Origin: JANMZO01 sp963763135
GTDB lineage: Bacteria; Actinomycetota; Acidimicrobiia; Acidimicrobiales; JANYDT01
Direction of reading: 5' to 3'
Assembly (NCBI GenBank): GCA_963763135.1
Contig: CAVXNJ010000004.1
Span: 1,178,001-1,242,000 of the forward strand
DNA: 64,000 nt
Shown here: positions 27,501 to 39,633 of the stretch, one piece after another
Numbering within the stretch: position 1 is the stretch's first letter
How the letters are laid out: every line of letters starts with the position of its first letter
Program-made: the position numbers and the translations under genes
Notes under the pieces: model-generated
The model's input: only the letters and a program-made list of their open reading frames with translations
Databases searched by the model: none
What the model was told of the DNA's origin: nothing

Positions 27501-30042
27501 GTGCAGCGACAGCGATGCGTTACCGGTGAGCGGTTCGGCAGGGGTGTACAGCGCCGACCAGCTCGTCGCCGCCTCCCGAACGCTGTCATTGCCGATGTGC
27601 ACGAACGCCGGCTCGCGCAGCATGGTCGTTCGCAGCACCGAGTCGATGAGGCCGGCGGACTCGCGGAGATCAACGGCACTTCGTCGCCAACCCAGCATCA
27701 AGGCATGGCGGGCAAGCGCGTAGAGCAGCGCGATCGGTGGCTTTCCATCCTCGAAGCCGGTCTGCAGGCGCACGGCCTCCAGGTCCCGCGACCCGTGGTC
27801 GGCGAGAAACCGGAGATAGTTGGCTCCGTCGGTGCGCGTGCTTCGCAGCGCGTCGGTCTCCGAAAGCAGTGCCGTGTCGACGACCGGCCCATGCAGCTGT
27901 ACATACGCGCCGCGGAACACTTTCGACAGAACGTCGGGCGACACGGCGCCGGCGTAACCGAGCCGGCGCAGCAGTGTCTGCGCGGTCACGACGGAGCCGC
28001 TGCGATCCCATGCATCGAGGAAGACTTCACCGAGCCCGTCGAAGTGCATGAGCGCGCTGATCGCCGCGGTCGACTCGGCATAACGCTGCGCAAACTCGAC
28101 GGACGCAGGGTGCAGCCCGATGACATCGAGCAGGGTTCGGTCGATATTCGAACCGCTGCCCAGGCGTGGCACGGCAGCTGCGAGCGCAGTCCAGTCGGCG
28201 GCGACGGTTGCCGTGATCGCATGAATCGCCGTCGCGATCTGCTCTGCGCTGTGAACGCGGGGCTTCCCGAGCCACGTGCGCGGCACACTGGCGACCCTTC
28301 CACCAAGTTGGAGGCGGCGCATCGCCGTTGTGACGACGAGACCATATGGCTGGCGTCCGATCCGCAGCGCCGGAAGGCGACCCCGGCCGCTCACGTTGTC
28401 GAGGAAGAAGTCGCGGACGGCGTCGATCGCGTCGAGCGAGAACACCGGCGCCATCATGGTCTCCATGAAGTAACCGAGGGTCGCCGGCCAGAGCGCGGTG
28501 TTGGCGAGCATCGCCTCCGCCTGGTCGGTCCCGAACGCGCCCGCGATCCCGTGCACGAGGGCCGGGTCCAGCCCCAGCGCATCGGCGAGCCATTGACCAT
28601 CGGTCTTCACCCGCCAATCCTCTGCGTCGGGCAGCGAACGGGTTACGAACACGCGATCGAACGAGGCGTCGGCATCATCGCGGGTCGTGTAGCCGGCCCC
28701 CTGCGCATCAGTGTTGTTCGTCGGTGTGCCCTGAGCGATCACGGCGATGCCCTTCGACGTCGCGTTGTGCGCTCGCACGAGTGCCGAGAGCGCATCCGCA
28801 TCAGCATCGGGGCTCGAACGCGCTGCGCAAGCCGATCACGACTAGTCGGTCGAAGCCGTTCGCCATCGGTGCGCGGCGGGGTATCCGCACGGCCATACCG
28901 ACGCGTTCAGCAACGTCGAAGTCGACCATCCATCGCAACGGATCCGGTACGACCAGTTCGCCGTTTTCGATCCGGAACTGCTCACTCTCCGGCGTGTCGG
29001 AGTCGGGCCCTAGAGCAAGTGACGGCGGAACCGGCGCGCCGACCACGCGGAACGCTTCGACGCCGTTCGCATATCCGATCGCCGTGATCCGCTCGGGAAG
29101 CACCGACGCGTTTGCGGCGACGAATCGCCCGGCGGCGGCGCGCTCGCTCGCAGCAGGCGGCACGATGACACAGCACGCGATGGTGGGAGCGACGGTGGCA
29201 TCGACAACGGCGGGGGCTCCGACCAGCGGGATTGCCCGGCAACGCATCGAGCGGTCCGCGCCCAGTGCGACGTCGAGTGCGTCAGCCGCGGCGACGATCG
29301 CGTCGTCGTCGCCATTGCTCGCCCACCACGTCGACCAGTAACGAACGAGTGCGGCACGCTCCGCCACGTTCAGATCTTCGGGGACTGCAGCAACCATCAC
29401 GAGCTCGGACGGGCTCGTCCGCACGGGCTCGTCGTCCTCGTTGCCCGGGCGCATCGCGTGGACGAGCCAGCCGGCCCGTCCCCCGCCATGGCTCGCAACC
29501 AGTGCCCGCCACGCGTCGCGTCGCATGCTCTCGTCCCCGGCCGCACGGAACCATGCCGCCCAAAACGCGGTTGTGGTCGTCACTTCGGTGTCGGTGAGCC
29601 GCGGGTCGAATCCATTCACTGCCCACTCGTCGGGATAGAACCGCACTCGGAGCTCGGATGCGAACCATCGCGTCTCGAGCCGCAAAGGCATAAGCAGCAG
29701 CGGCGTATCGGGGTCAAGTGATTTGGCGGCGCGGGCTGGGTCGTACGCGGCATCAGCGAGCGTCGCCGAGATGTCATCGAGCGCTGAATGCGCCCGTGCT
29801 ACATCGCCTTCCATCTCGCGCACTCGATCCTGCAAGGTCCGGCGCTCGCGCAGCATCCCCTCCAGCGACGCAGAGCCGAGCCGGGGATCGGCAGCCGCGC
29901 GCTCCCCCTCGATTTCCTTGGCGAGACGCCGGTCGTCGTCGCGGAGCTGTGCCAGTGCTTCGAGCTTCACCTCGAGCAGCTCGCGGTGCCTCTGCGCCTG
30001 CTGCTGGAGCTTCAGTCCACGGTCGTGTGAGAGCTCAGGCAT
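24530..30042 (-). pseudogene. Giant uncharacterised protein (about 1840 aa), frameshifted five times
   Basis: ATG 30042 overlaps the upstream gene by 8 nt (ATGCCTGA). The N-terminus (residues 5-85) is a charged coiled coil (LQQQAQRHRELLEVKLEAL), followed by LLLMPLRLETRWF and SELRVRFYPDEW. The frame then shifts by one base at about 28810 (CCCC run), 27180, 25283 (CCC), 25065 and 24640. Coding sense continues in the next frame each time (for example RIGRQPYGLVV; AGYMHAPSLNHATTAAIL; DTPWARQKATADAV; EFAVDDWLHEVARVRD; ending VLEVLKVDNA and stop). No nonsense codons occur between shifts. No known domain is recognised and no signal peptide is seen. The indels may be sequencing errors; otherwise it is a recent pseudogene. 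Confidence 0.7.
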
Positions 30043-33000
30043 GCAGCATCGTGCTCGCGTGTACGGCGACCAGTACGGGGGCCTGATAGGCGATGTAGGC
30101 AACCTCCGAAGCCTGCAGGTCAGTGCCCCAGTGCAGTGACTTGTCATCGGTCCACTGCACGAGCTTCTCCTGATCGGCTGCGTCGGTCGGCTTCTGCACG
30201 GTATGCGACGACGCAGCGGCTCCCACATCGACGAACGGGCTGCCGGAAGCCACCACATCGGCCCATGCGAGGTCATTCCAGACCTGCAGCTTGGCGCCAC
30301 GTTCGATGTCGAACCCGAAACGGGGCTCGCCCGGTCTCTCTTGGATCACGAAGAACCAACCCGGACGCGCGTTCGGCTTCGTGGGCGGATCACCGTTGGC
30401 CTCGTCGACGCTGAGTGCGAACCCGAAGAACGAGATGTCCGGGTCGACGCGGGCCTCGTAGAGCGGCGTGAGCACCTTCGTCGTGGGCGGATGCGCTTCC
30501 TCAGATTGGGTCAGTGAGACGCGAACACGCTCGGCGGTGTCGTCGATGTTGCCGTTGGCGTCGAGCACCCACTCGGCCCGGTGAGCGTAGATCACGGCGT
30601 TCGGATAGCGCTTCAGGAGATCACCGCGGATCACGAGCACGACGTCCTCCCCCGACTGCGAGCGCTGATCGTGCGAACCCAGCTTCGAAAGCGCGTCCCA
30701 GGTGTGCAGCGGGGTGACGTCACGCAATCGCTCAGCGCGCTGCGCCTGCGACTCACCGGCGACCACGAGCTGGGCGCTCGGGTCCCAGAACTGGCGAAAG
30801 TACGAGCCCTGCTGATCGGTCGGATACTGACGCCACAGCAGCTCACGGGCCATCTCGTGATTGAGTCCGACGAGGTACGACTCGATGAATCGACCATTCG
30901 TCTCCAGCAGACAGATGGTGTTCTGGGGAATCACGTTGATGTTGGGCAGGAAGAGCTCGATCGACTCGTCGACCAGCGGCTTGTACATCGGCACGTCGAT
31001 CACGGGATACGCCATCACCTCCCGTGGCGGCTTGGTCACGTCGATGGCGAAGCGATCCGGCAACGAGATGAGTGAGAACACCTTGCGTGACACCGTGAGG
31101 TCGGGCGAGAGCGCGGTGAGCATGGCCGTGGCGAGCGACCGGGCGTCGAGTGTTGCCCGCGGTGGCGTAACGGCCGACGCATCGGTGGCGCGCATGAGTT
31201 CGAGATGACCCCTCAGCGCGTCCTTGTAACGCACAGAGGCCACGGAATCGATGCTGTCGCGCGGTGGGTCGACGGGGCGCGGTGGACGTGTCGGCAGGTT
31301 CGGTCGCGGCTCGCCCAGCAGGGATCCGATCGGTTCGACGATCTCGGGAGGCCTCCCCGACGATGCGGGCAATTCAGGCCTTGTCGCACCTGTCCCGCGT
31401 GTGCGCTGCGGGCGTGCCTGACGCGGCGGATCGGTGAACCGATCGGTGAACGGATCGTGACGGGGGTCGAACGAGGGTACGCGTCGATCGATCGGGAGCA
31501 GGGGCGGACGGTCGGCGACCGACCACGACCGGTCCTGCGGAAGGCGATCCACGGCTCCGGAGGCGAAGTCTTTCAAGAGCAACGACCCGGCGACGAAACG
31601 GTTGCCGCGCATGGCATCCAGTGCATGTTCCAACGTGAACACACCGGTGAGTTCGGCCTTCACGCCACCGCCGAGCAGCGAACCCGAGGCCATCTTCCGG
31701 AGCAGACCCCGAGCGTCGTAGCGCTCGGGCCCGGCGACGTCACGAGCCATCGCCGCCCGCTTCACAATTCGCGAAGTCGGTCGCGTCAGGCGTCGCATCG
31801 TCGATGACACGGGCGCAGCGGTGAGCACCGAGGTCTTCACCTGATGGGCAACCGTAAGCGCTTCAACGCGGGTGCTCCGGTGAAGCGGCGCGCTCGAGCG
31901 CGAGCACGCGTTCCGGGTCAGCGTTTACCTGGGCTGCGAGGTGCCGACGATGCACGCTCGACACGATCGTATGACCGTATTGGGCGAGGCGGATGCGCCG
32001 GTTGGCATCGAGCACCGCACCCACCTGCTGCCACGCCGCGTTCATGTACTGCTCCTGGTTGCGTTGCACGATGCGAGTGCCGAAGCCCGCGGGCAAGCGA
32101 AAGCGGGGATCGAGATTGAGCTCATGTACCCAGTTGTCCGTTGTCCCTGGCGGAGCGCTTGGATCCAGGAGCCGACTTGTCTGCGCGTGCCATTGGCCGT
32201 AGAGCGGAGGCGAGATCACGGGGTCGGGGTGCGCAGTCGCACCGGTGCGGTAGTCCTCGGCGAGATTGACGAGCGCGGCGATGCCCGTTTGCATCGCATG
32301 CGGCCGCGGTTTATCCCAATCCTCGTAGCGCTGCGCCAACGCGAGTTCGTTCTCGTCGAGGTTCGTGGACGGCACACGCAGCGCACCTCCGAGGCGCAGT
32401 ACGCCGTGAAGCGTGGCGTCGCTGAGTCCGGCGACGCCGGGGGCGACGTGCTGCACGTCGACGTCTCGTTGGCCGAGCGCAGGATCGGCGGCGCGGGGCT
32501 GCAACAGTCGCACGAGGTACTCGAAGTCGCCGACGATGCCAGTTCGGAACGACCAGCGGTAGTACGTGGGTAGACGAAGCGCCTCGGGCTTGCCGCCGTA
32601 GGCCTGCCACGCGATGTGCAGGGCCGATGGCGCGGTCGACGGGTCGAGTCCAATGCCAGCGAGCCGACCCGATTCGAAACTTGGTACAACGAAGGCGTGA
32701 TAGCTCGTGTTGGGCTCGAGCTGTCGCGGAGACAGGAGGCGCGAAAAGCCGTTGTCGGCGTTCGATCCGAGCACTGCGTCGACACGCGACATCACAGCCG
32801 CCGCAGCATCGCTGACGATCTGCGCCGGGTTCGTAGTGACGCCTTCGTTGATCTGCACGTGCGCCCACGCCCATAGCTGCTCGATCGGCGGGAGCGACAC
32901 GGCGTCGTTGACCGTGATGCTCGGTGCTACGGCATCTGCGACCCGCACCTCTTCGAACTCGTCGTCGCGCAGCACGATCAGCGAGATCCATGGGATCAGC

Positions 33001-33335
33001 CGCTTGGCGTTATCGACGACGCCCGGGCTGTAACGCCAAAGGAAGTCCTCGTCGAAGAACTCGATCGCGGCAAGGTAGTTCGGTTCGAAGTCGGTGATGG
33101 CCCGCCGCGGATCGGTGCGCACGACCATACGGGCGTCGATCCCGACGACGTCACCCGGGCCATAGAGTTCGACCGAGCGTGGCACCGCTCGAGTCAGTAC
33201 GCTCCCGTCCATTGCTGTCGCGTTCACGTCGAGCTGGAAGGACACGGTAGAGCGCACACCGGTCGGCGCAGTGCTGATTGCTGCGGCGACGCCGCGCCGC
33301 AACCAGGGCAGGAACGAGTAGGCGCTGGCGCTCAT
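30035..33335 (-). CDS. Uncharacterised protein of about 1100 aa (one frameshift)
   Basis: ATG 33335 sits in the stop of the DUF6603-like gene (TGATG). The first open part runs to 31863; at about 31890 one extra base in a CGCGC stretch shifts the frame. The sequence continues as ERAPLHRSTRVEALTVAHQV into the second part, which ends at 30035. Landmarks are FDEDFLWRYSP and LIPWISLIVLRDDEF in the first half and ELFLPNINVIPQNTICLLE, GLNHEMARELLWRQYPTD and SYFRQFWD in the second. The last block looks strongly conserved but belongs to no family with a function that I know. A Pro/Arg-rich linker of about 100 residues separates the halves. No signal peptide. Confidence 0.75.
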
Positions 33336-36300
33336 CAGTGGACCCCCACCGCTTCATGGATCGGAACAACGTGCACCGCGTCGACGAGCGTAGGGTCGTC
33401 GTCGATGAGGCGAGCAGTGTGCGCGGCCGCTTCGGCATACGACCCGAATACCGCGGTGGACCCGTGCTTGGTGTTGTCGATGGTCGACGCAACGACGAAC
33501 GATCCCTCGGCGACCTTCACGCCCTCGCCGAACGGATCGAGCTTCGACGTCACGCCTTTCGAAAACACGGTCTTGGTCGACGCGGAGCCGTCGAGGAACG
33601 CGCTGAACATCGACGGCAACATGTCCTGGAAGCGCTTCGGCTTGGGTCGACGGAAGCGGTCGTCGATCGTGATCTCCTCGAATCGCACTGCGCGTCGGGT
33701 TGTGCGGGCGGTTGCGGCGGTCGCGCTGACGGGGGCGAGGGCCAGCCCACTGTTCGCAGGCTCGAACGAGGGACGCGACACCTTTTCCGCGTCGGATAGA
33801 TCGAGGTACTGCGCCATCGCGAACTGATCGCGAACGTCAGCGTGCTTAGCAAAGGCGCCCGGCGATACCGCCACTGTCACGCGCTTCGCGTCGGACGGCT
33901 TCTTGGCACCGACGCGTGCGACGTCGAGGTCGAGCGGGAGTGCCCGTTGATTCACGCGCAGCTCACCTGCGGGGTGAAGCACGATGCTGTCGGCGGCAGA
34001 CTCGACCCCGTCGCGCAACGTGACACCGACGCCGGCCGCCGCGCCTGAGGTGGCCCCTGGGAGCAGCGTCGTCCAGGAGGAGAGCTTCTCTAGCTCGCCG
34101 GCCACGAGGCCGAGCAGAGCAATGGGGTCGAGCGCTGTGGCGTCGTGGTCGCCCCAGGTCTCGTCGAAGTCGGCGGACACGTCGAAGAACAAGAGCGAGA
34201 GCGTGCCGCGGCCCTTCGCTCGCCACGGCGACGTGCCCTCGAGCGTGAATGCGAGGTCGATGCTGAACAGCCCGAGACCGAACACCTTCAACGACACCGA
34301 GGCCGACACGACCACGATGAAGTGGATCGGCGGGAACGTGATCAACGCGTCGAAGCCGATGTGGCCTTCGACGCTGATGGCCGAGAAGCCAAAGAAGAGT
34401 TCCGCCGCGGCACCAAACTGGACGGAGTTCGACGTGACCGCAAAGTAGTTCGACACCCGGATCCGAGCGACCGACGTGTCGAGGATCGATACGCAGATCC
34501 GCTTCGGCGACGGGAACGGGAGGGCCGGCGGCACGTACTTCGGATGGAATCCACCGACGCTCACCACGAACGTGGGCGTGTCGCCCCACGAGACCAGCAA
34601 GCCCATCTCGCCCTCGAGCGTCATGAACAGCAGGTGCGAGTCGTAGAGCGACGCGAAGAACCACAGTCGCTTGGCGTCGAACTCGATAGCGCCGATGAAG
34701 TTGACCTGAAGACGTAACAGGTCGGCCTCTTCGGTGGGCAGCACCACTTTCAGAACACCGACAATCGCGATGTTGCCCGGTATCTCGATAATGACGCCCA
34801 TCGACACCGACACGAGCGTCGGCGTTCCCCATCCGATCTTTACCATCGGACCGATGAGAAACGTTCCTTCACGCCCGGGGAAGAACGTGCGCAGGTCGCT
34901 CAGGATGCGCGGCGCGTTCTTCACGACGTCGTGTGGGAACATGACCGACTCGATTGCGCCGCTGCGCACACCGTCGGCCAGCGCCTTGAGGTTCATCGAG
35001 CGGTTGAGGCCGACGATCCCGCCGACGCCAAGCAATGTAAAGCCGTAACCGAGCTGGAGGCCGCCGGGGAACTCGACGGTCAGCACGATCAGCAGCGAGA
35101 AGCCGTCGGAGCCGTCGGGGTTCTTCGTCGTGATGAGACCGATGGCGTTGATTGAGAGGAACTCGGCAAGCACGAACTCGAGCGCGCCTGCATACTCACC
35201 GCGATCGGTGTCGATGTAGAGGTAACCTCCGCCCTTCAATACCCCAACGTCGATCGACAGCCCGACGCCCTTCGGCGGTTTGAAGGCCACATCGAGGTTG
35301 ACGGGGCCAAGGTTGCCCTGGCCTCCCGCCGGGAAGCTGAGCGTTGCCGTTGCACCTATGCCTTCGACGACGGCGGCGACAGGCCCGAGCGCTGCCCCGA
35401 TCGTGACGCCGAGAGAGATCGGGAAACCCGTGCCGTCGATGCCAATATCGAGCTCGATCTCGCTGATCGTCACCGGCCCGATGGAGATGTGCGTCGGCAC
35501 GGCGACAACGAGTCCCCCGCTGCCGGTGAAATACACGCCGCTGCCAGAGCGCCATCCAAAGCCGATGTCGAATGACGCGTCGATACCGAATCCTTCGAGG
35601 ATCTCGGCGAGGAAGCCGTCGGCTTGGGCCATCGAGACCACAAGTCGCCCGCCAGCCAGGCGTCCTTCGATGCCGAAGTCACCCGACGCCACGTTTTTCA
35701 CGACGTCCCACGAAAAGCCGGAGTTCAGCCCGAAGCCGAGTCGCTGAACCGACAGGCTTGTGCCGCCGGCCACGCCGAGTATCTCGACGCGATCCGTGCC
35801 GGCCTTCGGCACCTTGTCGAAGCCCGCACCGATGCTGCCCTGCACGGATCCTTGCGGCGGGACCACCGTGATGGTGGCGGGCGGCAGTAGCCGCACTCCG
35901 GTCGACGCGCTGAACGCGCCGGTGGCGTTGAGGTTGAGCAGGTACCCGTCGGCGACGGGTACAGCGAAGTCGATGCCCTTCGCCATTGCGAACTTAAGCA
36001 AAAGCTCAAGTCCTTGCTTTGGGATCGTCGGATCGTTCGGGTCGGTCGGCGAAATCGAAGCCACAAAGAATTCAAGGAACTTGCGGTCGGGCGGCCCCTT
36101 GATCACACCCGACGCAACGGGAAGCCCGACGAATGCCAGCAGCTCGTAGAGGAGGTCGACAGCGGCGTTGCCGTCGAACGCGTTCGTGTTCCAGCCGAAG
36201 AGGTCATCGACGACCGTCTCGGGCGAGCTGAACAGCTGACTGATGCGTCCGAGATCGAGCTCGACCACACTCGTTTCCGGCATGTAGTAATCGTCTGATC

Positions 36301-36799
36301 CCGCGTTGGCATCAACGCGGCGAACGATGCCCACTGCCTGAAGGAGACCGGTGAGCAGACGCTGGTTCTCTGACAGGTAACGCACGATCGTGCGGTCGAT
36401 CAGGCGCTTCGGCAGTGTGGCTGAGAACTGTTGCAGCAGCGGACCGGGCAAGTCGGCGAAGTTGACGGTCTGGATCTCGTCGGCCACGGTCGCAAACGCG
36501 GTGATCGACGATACGCATGACTGCACGATCGGCACCGCCTTGGCAACGAGCTCCAGCGCTTCGGCGTCGGCCGCAACGGCATCGATCAGGTCTGCCACCT
36601 GATCGGGCAGCTCTGACACGGCGGACACCACGGTGGAGAGTGCGCTCAGCAGCGACGGCGGCACCACATCAGGCGGGAGGCTGAGTCCGAGCTCGGCGAG
36701 GACCTGAAGCCCGCCCTCATTCTCGAAGTCGGCTACGAGCACCGAAAAGGCGTCGCCGAGGAGGAGCGCTATCTTTTCGAGGGTGCCCGGCTCGCTCAT
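33335..36799 (-). CDS. Large DUF6603-like protein (1154 aa)
   Basis: An intact frame, the longest undamaged gene of the operon. Residues 1-180 are helical (IALLLGDAFSVLVADFEN). Residues of about 270-860 are a long run of Gly-rich alternating beta segments (LSIDVGVLKGGGYLYIDTD; GYGFTLLGVGGIVGLNRSMN; FPGREGTFLIGPMVKIGWG; LWFFASLYDSHLLFMTLEG). I match this from memory to DUF6603, a family without known function. It has no signal peptide, and the C-terminal 150 residues look disordered. ATG 36799 overlaps the oxidase stop by 4 nt (ATGA). The repetitive amphipathic beta pattern suggests a beta-superhelix or barrel-like scaffold, which is an inference. Confidence 0.78.
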   Translation of the reverse strand: MSEPGTLEKIALLLGDAFSVLVADFENEGGLQVLAELGLSLPPDVVPPSLLSALSTVVSAVSELPDQVADLIDAVAADAEALELVAKAVPIVQSCVSSITAFATVADEIQTVNFADLPGPLLQQFSATLPKRLIDRTIVRYLSENQRLLTGLLQAVGIVRRVDANAGSDDYYMPETSVVELDLGRISQLFSSPETVVDDLFGWNTNAFDGNAAVDLLYELLAFVGLPVASGVIKGPPDRKFLEFFVASISPTDPNDPTIPKQGLELLLKFAMAKGIDFAVPVADGYLLNLNATGAFSASTGVRLLPPATITVVPPQGSVQGSIGAGFDKVPKAGTDRVEILGVAGGTSLSVQRLGFGLNSGFSWDVVKNVASGDFGIEGRLAGGRLVVSMAQADGFLAEILEGFGIDASFDIGFGWRSGSGVYFTGSGGLVVAVPTHISIGPVTISEIELDIGIDGTGFPISLGVTIGAALGPVAAVVEGIGATATLSFPAGGQGNLGPVNLDVAFKPPKGVGLSIDVGVLKGGGYLYIDTDRGEYAGALEFVLAEFLSINAIGLITTKNPDGSDGFSLLIVLTVEFPGGLQLGYGFTLLGVGGIVGLNRSMNLKALADGVRSGAIESVMFPHDVVKNAPRILSDLRTFFPGREGTFLIGPMVKIGWGTPTLVSVSMGVIIEIPGNIAIVGVLKVVLPTEEADLLRLQVNFIGAIEFDAKRLWFFASLYDSHLLFMTLEGEMGLLVSWGDTPTFVVSVGGFHPKYVPPALPFPSPKRICVSILDTSVARIRVSNYFAVTSNSVQFGAAAELFFGFSAISVEGHIGFDALITFPPIHFIVVVSASVSLKVFGLGLFSIDLAFTLEGTSPWRAKGRGTLSLLFFDVSADFDETWGDHDATALDPIALLGLVAGELEKLSSWTTLLPGATSGAAAGVGVTLRDGVESAADSIVLHPAGELRVNQRALPLDLDVARVGAKKPSDAKRVTVAVSPGAFAKHADVRDQFAMAQYLDLSDAEKVSRPSFEPANSGLALAPVSATAATARTTRRAVRFEEITIDDRFRRPKPKRFQDMLPSMFSAFLDGSASTKTVFSKGVTSKLDPFGEGVKVAEGSFVVASTIDNTKHGSTAVFGSYAEAAAHTARLIDDDPTLVDAVHVVPIHEAVGVH

Positions 36800-39633
36800 C
36801 GCGGCCTCCTCCCGAACGCGTAGCGCTCTCGACGCTGGCGAACGTCGTTACGCGACTCGATCTTCGCCCGAACAATGGCAATCGGAGCGCTTACGAGGGT
36901 CAGAAGACCGACGGCGCTCAACATCGGCACGAGGCGACCCATACGGAGCCGGCCGCTGTCATCGCGTGCGGAACGAGCAGCGCGCGTCGCCCAGCGGGCG
37001 GCCGGCGCCAGAACAGTTGTGCAGACGGCCGCCGCCACGTGCGGACGCGCCGTGATGTATGGCACGGCACGGCGTCCGAAGCGGTAGTACGGGCGTCCGA
37101 GTGCTGCCACGAACCGCGCCCCGCTCGGGTAGGTCGTTACCTCGGCGCGCAGTGCACGCATCTCCTCCACTCGGCGCAACGCCAGGAACGCCATGAAGGC
37201 GACCGGGGCCGCGGCGCTGGCTGCAAACAGCGGGCATCCGCCTTCATCGCCTTGGTCCGCGACGGGAGCGGGCGGTGGTGTCACGACTGGAACGGGAGGT
37301 GCCGACGCTTCAACCGGAACTGTCGGCGAACGGAGGGCCGGCGCACCAACGAGCTGAATGAACCGCGCCTCCACGCAGGGAAGGTCACCGGCGAGGATCC
37401 ACAGCATGTAGTAGCCGGGGGGTGCGAGGGACGAGTCGGCCGCCGGCACCATCGTGGCCTGAAGCGACGTCGCATCAACCGGTGACATCGGGAGCTCGAT
37501 GAAGCGCTGCTCGGTGTCGGTGTGATGGGTGACGCATGCGGGGCGCATAATTGCGACGCGCGTAATGCGCGCTGCGTCGGGGGTGGCGATGGTGAACGAG
37601 GCGCCGTAGTTGACCTGAACCTTGCCCTTCGGTAGCTCAGGGAGCACCGGCCGGGTGCCGGCCTTGTGGAAGTACGGCGGCTCCCAGATCTCGTAGTCTT
37701 TGCGATTGAGCGGCGTGCGTGGGTGATGCGCCCGTTAAAGGGGCCGAGGGTCAGCCATTCGTTCCCTCGGAACGTTCGCGACGACGGGCGCACGGAATTC
37801 GACCGATCGTGCGGCCCGCTGTATGGCCGCCGTAGCGGGCTCTGGATATCGATGACTACGGACGGATCGGGCACCGGGACCAGCGACTGCTTCTTGAACT
37901 CGGTGATGAACTCGTGGCTGCCCGGGTGCGATCATGACCTTTGTTCCGACCGCCAACGTCGGCCATGGCACCGCCGCTGTGGCGCTCACATCGAGCTCGA
38001 CCGTTCGTCGCTCAGCTGCGGCGGCCGATCAGGTACGCAGCGTGCTCGTGGTAGCGCACGCCCCTGCCATCCCGCCGGATAGCGGAGCGGGGGCTCGTGT
38101 TCGTTCGGATCGGCACCACCGGCGACGATCACGCTGCCGTCGGAAAGCAGGATGGCGACCGAGTGGTACATCCGCGGATGCACCATCGGCCGCCCAGGTG
38201 GAAGCCGGTGCCCGGCGTGAAGATCTCGACTTCGAGCGTGGCTTGTCACGGGAATCGGCGCGTTCGGGCGGCGCCGTCGCCGGTGTTGGCGTGGTGATCG
38301 CAGGAGACGCAAGTGGGAAGGTGTGCGGACTGCTGACGCGGGCGCTGCCGGAGGTGCATTGGCGGCCGTCGTGTTCGCCGGCGCGTGCCATTTGTAACTG
38401 TCGTGTCCGCCGAGTGATGGCAACGGTCGCATCGGGAAGCAGGACACAATGCCCGTTGATTCGAGGCTTCGTAAGGGTTCCTGGAGCCTTCGTCCACGTC
38501 GGCCCGTGCGACGGAGTCACGTCGAGGATCTCGGCTGGTGCAGGTGTGGCGATGTTCTGGCGATTGAACAAGGTGGTGTCCAGACCGTCGCGATTTGCTC
38601 CACGTCATCGTTGGCGAGGGCGGAGCTCGGCTGCTGCACCGTCGAAATACCCTCGTGGTCCACCGCGAAGCCACCACCGATGACGAGGAACTTGCCGACC
38701 GTGTCGGCGCGATGACCTTTCGTTACGGAGTCGACGAGCACAGGAAGCATCACGCTCATGCCTTCCTCGCGTTGCGGGCTGCGATGCCCGATGATCAACC
38801 AGCGTGAACTCCGTCCAGTGCCGGTCGCCGTGGCACCCTTCGGTGCCCCCGAAGCGGGTGGCGATCACGGTGAGGGCCAACGTCCTCGGCTCTTCGATTT
38901 CCTGCCCCCAGTTCGTGTGCGTGGTGTACAGCCGATCGTCGGGCGCGAGGTGGATCCCCGGGTAGATCGGAATCGGTTTCGATGCACCCGTCAGCTCTGC
39001 AGCGGTATAGGCGGGCGGCCTGAGATGCTCGACCATATCTGCGATGCGCCGGTTCGTGATGAGTCTGGCTACGACCGTGCGCTAGAGGCCCCTGACATCG
39101 AGCGCCTCCCTCCGACCTGAGATGACGAGCACGCTGCCGTCACCGAGAGTCACCGCAGTCGGGTACCAGCGTCCCTGCTTCAGCGAGCCCAACTTCCGCC
39201 ACGCCTCTTTGCCCGGGTTCGGTCTCGAACAGCGCAATGGTCGAAGCGCCGGAGCTACCGCGGTAGTCGCGATCGGCGTCAGTAGCCGGTCGCGTTGTGG
39301 CGATCCATCTGTGAGCCGCCGACAACGAGCACGTTGCCGTCCTGCAGCTGCACGTAGTGGCAGCAGAACAAGATCGATCCCCGCCGGCACCTTCTTCTCT
39401 ACGACGTCGCTGGGCTTCTTCGGGTCGAAGAGGTACGTGGTCTGCGGGTAAAGCAGGTCTTCAGCATGACCGCTGAACCAGAGCACCTTGCCCGATCGGA
39501 GGTGAATGGCGTGGATGACGAACTGCCCGCGGTCGTCCGTCACCGAATGCGTCTTGAGCTCGTCAGCCAACTTCGCCGTTTTGAACGGCACGGCCGCCGG
39601 AGGCCGCCACTTCCCGTCCTGGTTCGCGGCCAT
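36796..39633 (-). pseudogene. Galactose oxidase/GlxA-like copper radical oxidase with C-terminal membrane tail, multiply frameshifted
   Basis: ATG 39633 sits in the DUF2182 stop (TGATG). A Kelch-type propeller with all copper-radical ligands can be read across frames: Cys in DLFCCHYVQLQDGNVLVVGG, Tyr in GRWYPTAVTLGDGSVLV, the Tyr-His pair in RMYHSVAILLSDGSVIVAGG, and the last His in VTHHTDTEQRF within the C-terminal DUF1929 domain (37647-36796). Frame changes occur at about 39373, 39281 and 39212 (CCC run) and at several more points down to 37.7 kb. The family oxidises primary alcohols or aldehydes to aldehydes/acids with H2O2 release. Unusually, there is no signal peptide, and a Pro-rich linker plus two hydrophobic segments follow the oxidase domain. 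Retained ligands argue for sequence error over decay. Confidence 0.75.

Noticed and set aside
24530..30042. Programmed ribosomal frameshifting as explanation for the multiple frame changes
   Set aside because: Five shifts in both directions in one gene, without slippery heptamers or consistent downstream structures, are not compatible with programmed recoding.
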